Virus record (IMG/VR): IMGVR_UViG_3300021961_000555 | Coordinates: 1 to 26,053 of that record | Direction: 5' to 3' (one strand) | Source of the DNA: a virus | DNA: 26,053 nt | In this document: positions 21,867 through 26,053 of the stretch, one piece after another | Layout: every line of letters starts with the position of its first letter | Numbering within the stretch: position 1 is the first letter of the stretch | Translations under genes and position numbers: made by a program | Notes under the pieces: model-generated | What the model was told of the DNA's origin: nothing | Seen by the model: the letters and a program-made list of their open reading frames with translations, nothing else | Database searches by the model: none

Positions 21867-22146
21867 TTTTCACCTTTCTTACATAATAATCATAACCGTG
21901 TTCACTAAATTTGTTTTGATAAAACACTAAATCTGAATTGTTTTGATATTCTCTATATTGTTTGAAAATCTTTTTACTTGATTTGCCTGGAAAGTTTTCT
22001 AGTATGTCTTTATGTAAATGACCTGAATAATATAAACAAGTCTTATCTCCATAATTATTATTTGCTACTAATTTGATTTGGTCTAAACCACCTTTGATTT
22101 TACCTTTTAACCACTCATCCACATATTTTTTATCACCACCGCTCAT
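21844..22146 (-). CDS. Small unknown basic protein
   Basis: A 100-residue protein (DKKYVDEWLKGKIKGGLDQI, YSGHLHKDILENFPGKSSKK, HGYDYYVRKVKNETKQ). Soluble, Lys- and Tyr-rich, no recognised domain. A good Shine-Dalgarno (AGGAG) lies before ATG. It follows the SprT-like gene by 13 bases. Confidence 0.65.
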   Translation of the reverse strand: MSGGDKKYVDEWLKGKIKGGLDQIKLVANNNYGDKTCLYYSGHLHKDILENFPGKSSKKIFKQYREYQNNSDLVFYQNKFSEHGYDYYVRKVKNETKQSA

Positions 22147-22159
22147 TATATATCTCCTG

Positions 22160-22582
22160 TTATAATCGTAAACCGACTAAATTAAGTTGTTCTTCAAAAC
22201 TATAAAATATTTTATTGTGATTACCTGTATCACCTAGATTGGCCATTTGATATAGATGTACCATTTCGTGAGCAAGTGTATCTAAAAATTCTTTTTTATT
22301 TTTATACGTAGGTTGCATTTCTAATTTATACAATCTAGTACCTTTTCTTTTCCATTCTAATATGACTACTTGTCCGTAGCAATACTTAACATCTCTATCT
22401 CTTATTTCTTTAATTTCAATTTGATTAAATGGGGAAAGTTTATTGTCGAATATATATTGATTAAAAAGTTTAAAATACTTTTTGATGTCTTTATAAGTCG
22501 TGGCATATCTACGACCTAATTCAAACTCTTTTTTAAGAGCCTTTTTAAATCTAATTTTTTTTGACTTTGTTGTTTTCTTCAT
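22160..22582 (-). CDS. SprT-like metalloprotease
   Basis: A 140-residue protein with the SprT/SPRTN zincin motif: LDTLAHEMVHLYQ (His105-Glu106-x-x-His109) followed by GDTGNHNKIF, whose His122 is the third zinc ligand. In cells SprT-type proteases act on DNA-protein crosslinks; a phage version might do the same during replication. The N-terminal 25 residues are very basic. The gene start overlaps the end of the 52-residue membrane gene. Motif identification is strong; its substrate is not known. Confidence 0.85.
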   Translation of the reverse strand: MKKTTKSKKIRFKKALKKEFELGRRYATTYKDIKKYFKLFNQYIFDNKLSPFNQIEIKEIRDRDVKYCYGQVVILEWKRKGTRLYKLEMQPTYKNKKEFLDTLAHEMVHLYQMANLGDTGNHNKIFYSFEEQLNLVGLRL

Positions 22583-22709
22583 TATTACCTTTCCTTAAAT
22601 ACTCAATACAACCTAATATGAGTGCTGCTGTTATAATAATAAAAACTTCTTGCGGAATAAATGTATAAATTAGTTGTAAAATTTCTTGTATTTTACTGAA
22701 CACATCCAT
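22551..22709 (-). CDS. 52-residue single-TM protein
   Basis: From ATG 22709 to TAG at 22551-22553: MDVFSKIQEILQLIYTFIPQ, EVFIIITAALILGCIEYLRK, then a polar tail. One membrane helix at about 20-38. AAAGG precedes it at good distance. It overlaps the upstream secreted protein gene by 17 bases and the SprT-like gene by 32. Small TM proteins near lysis genes may be holins or antiholins, but nothing here decides it. Confidence 0.68.
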   Translation of the reverse strand: MDVFSKIQEILQLIYTFIPQEVFIIITAALILGCIEYLRKGNNEENNKVKKN

Positions 22710-23037
22710 TCGCACTACCTTTTAATAAAGCACATTTATACTTTTCATCTGATTTAAGCCTTAAATCAGCAGCAATACCATCTAACATAGACGGTAAATA
22801 CTTTTGCATAATAACAATCATCTGTAAAGCAAATTGATGAGCAATTGCTTCCATTTCTTGTTCCATTAACTTATTTGTGTTAATGTTTTGACCTGTTACT
22901 TTTTGGGTAACAACGTGGCCAATAACTGCTTTATAATATTCGTCTGACTTGGTATTGTCATTCGCACTAGCAATAGATGTAAACATCCAAAGCATTAATG
23001 CAAACAGAATATTAATAATTATCAAGTTTTTAAACAT
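22693..23037 (-). CDS. Secreted/periplasmic protein
   Basis: A 114-residue protein with a signal peptide (MFKNLIIINILFALMLWMFT, cleaved after ASA) and a helical mature part with one cysteine pair near the end (CALLKGSANGC). It should act in the periplasm. AAAGGAG precedes ATG, and a sigma70-like promoter (23064-23091) lies upstream, so it starts a transcript that continues into the small TM and SprT-like genes. No family recognised. Confidence 0.72.
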   Translation of the reverse strand: MFKNLIIINILFALMLWMFTSIASANDNTKSDEYYKAVIGHVVTQKVTGQNINTNKLMEQEMEAIAHQFALQMIVIMQKYLPSMLDGIAADLRLKSDEKYKCALLKGSANGCVQ

Positions 23038-23063
23038 TATATATCTCCTTTGTTTATAGGTAT

Positions 23064-23091
23064 ATAATACACTATTTTACAAAGAAATCAA
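23064..23091 (-). promoter_or_regulatory. Sigma70-like promoter for the secreted-protein/SprT unit
   Basis: TTGATT (23086-23091), 16 bases, TATTAT (23064-23069), with the same CTTGA and GTG flanks as the perfect promoters. Weaker than they are, but correctly placed for the gene at 23037. Confidence 0.6.
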
Positions 23092-23181
23092 GCATTATTT
23101 TTAATAAAAAAGATAATAAAATCAACAACTTATTAGTACAATAAACAAATGTTCTTATTTTGTTCTTATATTATAAGTTGT

Positions 23182-23206
23182 ATATTATAGAATCAATCTA
23201 TAATAT
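23182..23206 (-). terminator. AT-rich hairpin after the DUF6433-like gene
   Basis: ATATTATAG and CTATAATAT (9 bp) enclose a 7-base loop 9 bases after the stop codon at 23215. It may end the transcript before the promoter at 23064-23091, but an AT-rich stem is a weak terminator. Confidence 0.35.
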
Positions 23207-23214
23207 TTAGATGG

Positions 23215-23703
23215 CTATGACGCCATATAGGTGTCGTTCCATCCAAACGCTTCTTTTACTACTGCATCCGTAAGACCTTTGTAGATTTTATTCAAAGATT
23301 TATCTTTAATTGCAAGTAATAATTTTGCTTCCTCAGCGTGTAATCCTTCTAGCACTTGTATGAACATAGTTTCACGTTTTGTTTTACTTAAATCGTTTGC
23401 ACCTTTAATAAAATAATGCAATCTTTTTGCCTCTTGGTAAAGAGTTGTATGTTCAGTACCTGCAGGAGCTTCGTTTTCTTTGTATGGTGGAACGCCTTCT
23501 GGTAATTCCCACTCTATACTAGGATCAAAAGCACCTTTGAGTATTTGTCTTAAAGGTTGACTATTGTTTTGTCTTAATACTTCTATTTTTTTGGGTTTGT
23601 CTTTTGCGTTGTTTACTTTAACTAATATTTCGTGTAGTAAGGGAGCTGCTGAACCTTTTGTTGTAGTAGCAGTTCCAAACGCTTGTGATGTTGTTATTGG
23701 CAT
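23215..23703 (-). CDS. DUF6433-like phage protein
   Basis: A 162-residue protein with LHEILVKVNNAKDKPKKIEV, LRQILKGAFDPSIEWELPEG, PPYKENEAPAGTEHTTLYQE and RETMFIQVLEGLHAEEAKLL, the layout of a marine T4-like phage family (DUF6433), function unknown. It is helical and soluble. A good Shine-Dalgarno (AGGAG) precedes ATG. The conserved PPY.ENEAP.GTEHTTL block makes the family call strong; the biological role remains open. Confidence 0.82.
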   Translation of the reverse strand: MPITTSQAFGTATTTKGSAAPLLHEILVKVNNAKDKPKKIEVLRQNNSQPLRQILKGAFDPSIEWELPEGVPPYKENEAPAGTEHTTLYQEAKRLHYFIKGANDLSKTKRETMFIQVLEGLHAEEAKLLLAIKDKSLNKIYKGLTDAVVKEAFGWNDTYMAS

Positions 23704-23727
23704 AATATATTCTCCTATTGTATAATA

Positions 23728-23961
23728 TTATTGTTTCATTTTACTTGACCAATATTTATCAAGTGTATAATACCATATTCCATTTATACAAGGTTCAACT
23801 ATTGCGTCTAAACCTGCAAGTCTCCAATCGGCGCCTGTGATTAGTCTATTTGAAGTCATAGCAATAATTATATGGCCTATGGTATATATAATGGCACGGC
23901 CTACGCTTGTGCCTATTAATTTATGTAATGTATTATAAATTCCGTTTCTAAATTCTGTCAT
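23728..23961 (-). CDS. DUF2061-like small membrane protein
   Basis: A 77-residue protein with two hydrophobic segments: AIIYTIGHIIIAMTSNRLIT (24-43), then GLDAIVEPCINGIWYYTL (50-67). The tract TGADW.LAGLDAIVEP.IN..WYY resembles DUF2061-type membrane proteins. Its ATG overlaps the end of the 55-residue gene by 14 bases. Function unknown. Confidence 0.65.
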   Translation of the reverse strand: MTEFRNGIYNTLHKLIGTSVGRAIIYTIGHIIIAMTSNRLITGADWRLAGLDAIVEPCINGIWYYTLDKYWSSKMKQ

Positions 23962-24115
23962 TGTTCTTTAAATATTTTTGCTTGTACCATTTGGCAAAGT
24001 CTTTGTTTTGGTCTAGTATAAGTTGTACCTCAAATGCAGGTACTTGATCGCTACGAATACAATCTGCAACGTGTTGCCATTCTGATTTTTTATATTTGAC
24101 AACTCTTATAGACAT
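23948..24115 (-). CDS. 55-residue conserved-looking protein
   Basis: From ATG 24115 to TAG at 23948-23950: MSIRVVKYKKSEWQHVADCI, RSDQVPAFEVQLILDQNKDF, AKWYKQKYLKNNDRI. The start codon overlaps the stop of the 68-residue gene (TAATG), and the end overlaps the next gene's start, the usual pattern in this phage. A folded, mixed small protein of unknown role. Confidence 0.7.
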   Translation of the reverse strand: MSIRVVKYKKSEWQHVADCIRSDQVPAFEVQLILDQNKDFAKWYKQKYLKNNDRI

Positions 24116-24321
24116 TATAGATAATTACTCCAATGTTTTTGTTTGTATTCTTTACCGTGTTTGTGAGCCTTTAATTGTTCTTTTAAAACTTTTATTCTAT
24201 GCTTGTTACCATCTATTGTGGTATACATCCATCCGCAATCTTCAGGTTCTATTTGTGATTTAAACCACTTGTTGGTCTTTTCTAATACTTCGATCTCTTT
24301 TAATAATTCTACTTTACTCAT
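24115..24321 (-). CDS. Small coiled-coil-like protein
   Basis: A 68-residue protein starting with heptad-like helices (VELLKEIEVLEKTNKWFKSQ), then IEPEDCGWMYTTIDGNKHRI and a second helix (VLKEQLKAHKHGKEYKQKHW). The two-helix antiparallel arrangement around a GWMYTT turn is clear, the function is not. A strong Shine-Dalgarno (AAGGAG) precedes it, immediately after a GC-rich hairpin. Confidence 0.7.
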   Translation of the reverse strand: MSKVELLKEIEVLEKTNKWFKSQIEPEDCGWMYTTIDGNKHRIKVLKEQLKAHKHGKEYKQKHWSNYL

Positions 24322-24340
24322 AATATAATCTCCTTAAATT

Positions 24341-24367
24341 ATGGTGGCGATTTGTGGTCGCCACCAT
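24341..24367 (-). terminator. GC-rich hairpin after the wHTH gene
   Basis: ATGGTGGCGA and TCGCCACCAT form a perfect 10-bp stem around a 7-base loop, 17 bases after the stop at 24385. Like the hairpin after gp32, no U-run follows, so it may terminate or protect/process mRNA. It stands between two genes on the same strand. Confidence 0.6.
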
Positions 24368-24384
24368 CAAATGGTAATTATTAA

Positions 24385-24726
24385 TTACGCATTATTGTAA
24401 GCGTATGGAGTTCCATACAGTTTTTTGATACCTGCAGCAATAATTGCTTTAGTTGGTTGTCCCATTCTGTATGTTGTACCTTTAGCAGTTTTGTTAACAT
24501 AGATCATATTACCTTCTGCTCTTAAAGTGTCAACTAACGCTCTTGGAGACGTTAAGTCAAATCTATCTCTTAAAGTTTTCCAAGATACTGATTGACCTTT
24601 TGATAAAAGGTTTAATACCTTAGCTCTTTTAGAGATTGCTTTTCTACCTCTTGTAGAAGCTTTCTTTACTGTTTTTACTACTTGTAGTTCGTCTTTTGCG
24701 AACATATTTGATAATGATTTAAACAT
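24385..24726 (-). CDS. Winged-helix DNA-binding-like protein
   Basis: A 113-residue basic protein. After a basic N-terminus comes a helix-turn-helix-like region (KRAKVLNLLSKGQSVSWKTL, DRFDLTSPRALVDTLRAEG) followed by a beta-wing (NMIYVNKTAKGTTYRMGQ), i.e. a winged helix, then a short tail. It probably binds DNA and may regulate transcription. A good Shine-Dalgarno (AAGGAG) precedes it. The leader has two alternative hairpins (24770-24809), and a strong hairpin follows. It looks like a well-expressed stand-alone gene. Confidence 0.75.
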   Translation of the reverse strand: MFKSLSNMFAKDELQVVKTVKKASTRGRKAISKRAKVLNLLSKGQSVSWKTLRDRFDLTSPRALVDTLRAEGNMIYVNKTAKGTTYRMGQPTKAIIAAGIKKLYGTPYAYNNA

Positions 24727-24769
24727 TATTCACTCCTTATTATATATTGTGCCTTCAAATTTAACTGTT

Positions 24770-24809
24770 GAATACTGGCACTTTTAGTATTCAAAGTATC
24801 CCAAAGTGC
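24770..24809 (-). promoter_or_regulatory. Two mutually exclusive hairpins upstream of the wHTH gene
   Basis: In the minus-strand RNA, GCACTTT (24809-24803) can pair with AAAGTGC (24784-24778), or GAATACT (24792-24786) can pair with AGTATTC (24776-24770). GAATACT lies inside the loop of the first stem, and the right arms interleave, so both cannot form nested. An attenuator-like leader or pseudoknot is possible. Confidence 0.35.
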
Positions 24810-24810
24810 T

Positions 24811-25254
24811 TTATGGAATCTCTTTATTAACTTCATCCTTTTTTGCAACAGGTTTATTTACCTGTTTTATCATTATGTTTTTATAATTTACTAATGGTTC
24901 AGCAGGTATACCATTTAATATTTCTATACTTACTGAATTGTCAACTATTTTTTGTATAGGATGACTTAATTTAAAATCTCTATAAATTAAACTCTTAATT
25001 GCTTCTGCAACAAAGGCCAAATCTTTATTCATATTTACACTATCTACACTCAAGGAATTCTTATTTAACAAATCAAATAAGTCATCCATAGCAACATCTT
25101 TTAATTGTTGAGAGAATAAACGAATCTGTGCTTCCATAGCAATCTTCATTTCTGCTTCTGAAACTTTACTTTCTGGTGCAGGCTTCTTTTGTCTAGGGAA
25201 CAACAAAACATTGTCCCTTATAGTAGTTGTTTCAAATTTTTGTTTTTCTGACAT
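24811..25254 (-). CDS. Conserved phage protein of unknown function
   Basis: A 147-residue protein when started at ATG 25254; a longer frame needs a GTG start inside the glutaredoxin gene. It begins MSEKQKFETTTIRDNVLLFP, then helices (AEMKIAMEAQIRLFSQQLKD, MDDLFDLLNKN), LAFVAEAIKSLIYRDFKLSH and PIQKIVDNSVSIEI. The layout, mostly helical and acidic, is not a family I can name. It follows glutaredoxin in one operon. Confidence 0.65.
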   Translation of the reverse strand: MSEKQKFETTTIRDNVLLFPRQKKPAPESKVSEAEMKIAMEAQIRLFSQQLKDVAMDDLFDLLNKNSLSVDSVNMNKDLAFVAEAIKSLIYRDFKLSHPIQKIVDNSVSIEILNGIPAEPLVNYKNIMIKQVNKPVAKKDEVNKEIP

Positions 25255-25258
25255 ATTA

Positions 25259-25537
25259 CTATTTATTGATCTCACCTTTATAATTCACCTTTCCTTTTTC
25301 TATAAAGTATTCAACTAATTGATTATAACCACCAACTAATTGTTCATCAATAACTATTTGTGGCATTGTTCTTACTTTTTTACCTACTGCCTCTTGTAAA
25401 TCATCAGCAGTTTTAAAATCTAATCCAAATTTCTTTTCTGTATATTCAAGGTCAAGGCCTTTCAACAAGGCCTTTGCCTTTACACAATAACTACAATTAT
25501 CTTTTGTATAAATTGTTATATTATTGTTTTTTATCAT
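25259..25537 (-). CDS. Glutaredoxin
   Basis: A 92-residue glutaredoxin. The active site CSYC is at residues 15-18, the cis-proline loop TMPQIVI at 57-63, and GGYNQL at 69-74 is the glutathione-binding loop. T4 encodes a glutaredoxin (nrdC) that feeds electrons to ribonucleotide reductase; a similar job is likely here. ATG 25537 is chosen over an upstream TTG. The gene overlaps the end of the LPP20-like gene by 17 bases. Confidence 0.85.
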   Translation of the reverse strand: MIKNNNITIYTKDNCSYCVKAKALLKGLDLEYTEKKFGLDFKTADDLQEAVGKKVRTMPQIVIDEQLVGGYNQLVEYFIEKGKVNYKGEINK

Positions 25538-26053
25538 CTTTCGCAACCTTTTCTACTTCATCATACTTTGTTTGAGCAAGTTTTTTAAGTTCATAAGCGT
25601 CAACTACTGTTTCTATTGAATAGTTATACATCTTATTAAACTCGCCTAGTGGTAGTCTTAGTCCTACCCAAGCACGATAGTAACCAGTTTTGGTCATAGT
25701 TACTTCCTGAGCAAAGGTTTCATAACCTCTAACAGGCGTATTCTTTATAATATTAACAAGTGTGGTTTCAACATCTGATACTACTGTTTTTGTATTAGAT
25801 TTACCTAATTCAGTAGTAAAGATTTTAGCCTTCTTGTTCATCTCACCCTTAATCATATCGGCCATTTCTGCCTTAGCAATTAAAGTTGCCTTTTCAATAG
25901 CAAGTTCTAAGTCTGGTGATACTGACGTACCCACACCAAAGATACATTGTCTATCTTTATCTTTTCCGAACATAGTAGTTTCGCACATCTTCTTGGCATT
26001 AAAATCATTCATATACCAAGCAGGTACTTGTGTAACTACCTTGTCTGTTTCTT
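25521..26053 (-). CDS. LPP20-like envelope protein, cut at the window edge
   Basis: The frame stays open upstream of the first ATG (26012) to the window edge (ETDKVVTQVPAWYMND), so the 5' end is outside the window. The visible part contains CIFGVGTSVSPDLELAIEKA, LIAKAEMADMI, ETTLVNIIKNTPVRGYETFA and YYRAWVGLRLPLGEFNK, the pattern of the LPP20 lipoprotein family. PAWY followed by GVGTSVSPDLELA is the family's start. A lipobox would lie in the missing part. The function in phages is unknown; envelope association is inferred. Confidence 0.8.
   Translation of the reverse strand, partial: ETDKVVTQVPAWYMNDFNAKKMCETTMFGKDKDRQCIFGVGTSVSPDLELAIEKATLIAKAEMADMIKGEMNKKAKIFTTELGKSNTKTVVSDVETTLVNIIKNTPVRGYETFAQEVTMTKTGYYRAWVGLRLPLGEFNKMYNYSIETVVDAYELKKLAQTKYDEVEKVAKDDKKQ

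Overview
The window is a piece of an AT-rich, T4-like (Straboviridae-related) marine myovirus genome. Recognisable T4 module genes are the baseplate/hub proteins gp5, gp27-like, gp53, gp48, gp54 and gp26/gp51, a tape measure protein, head-completion gp4, the single-strand binding protein gp32, helicase loader gp59 and late-transcription co-activator gp33. Around them lie many small genes of the kind seen in marine T4-like phages (PD-(D/E)XK nuclease, DUF6433-like, SprT-like, Dps/DUF5856-like, Bax-like glucosaminidase, LPP20-like). Nearly every gene is on the minus strand; only gp4 is on the plus strand. An alphaproteobacterial, AT-rich host (SAR11-like) is an inference. It rests on low G+C and on a circularly permuted two-piece tmRNA, an architecture typical of Alphaproteobacteria.

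Layout, left to right (transcription mostly right to left). 106-1606: lipoprotein, lysozyme-less gp5, a possible 38-aa gene. 1617-9470: tail/baseplate block in order (from 9470 down) conserved structural protein, gp54, gp26 with a -1 frameshift extension (gp51 position), two-TM protein, tape measure, gp48, gp53, gp27-like hub, small membrane protein. 9503-9964: gp4, alone on the plus strand. 9961-12361: ParB-like gene, gp32, a micro-ORF and their promoters. 12339-15354: two tandem paralogues, small proteins, gp59 and gp33. 15391-15610: tmRNA. 15616-19933: secreted protein, nuclease, M15 endolysin, small proteins, a structured-RNA candidate, Dps-like protein. 19711-23037: membrane/envelope cluster with a Bax-like hydrolase, SprT-like protein and small TM proteins. 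23215-26053: DUF6433-like, DUF2061-like, wHTH, glutaredoxin and an LPP20-like gene cut by the window edge.

How it works together: near-identical consensus sigma70 promoters (TTGACA, 17 bp, TATAAT) sit at the 3' ends of preceding genes and drive early/replication units. TATAAATA-type T4 late promoters sit just upstream of structural genes and would need gp33. The strongest discoveries are a phage-encoded permuted tmRNA with tag (A)ANESYALAA, a textbook-looking -1 frameshift site (T8 run, spacer, 9-bp stem) joining gp26 to a 63-residue extension just upstream of the tape measure region, and a relatively GC-rich structured intergenic RNA at about 17950-18090.
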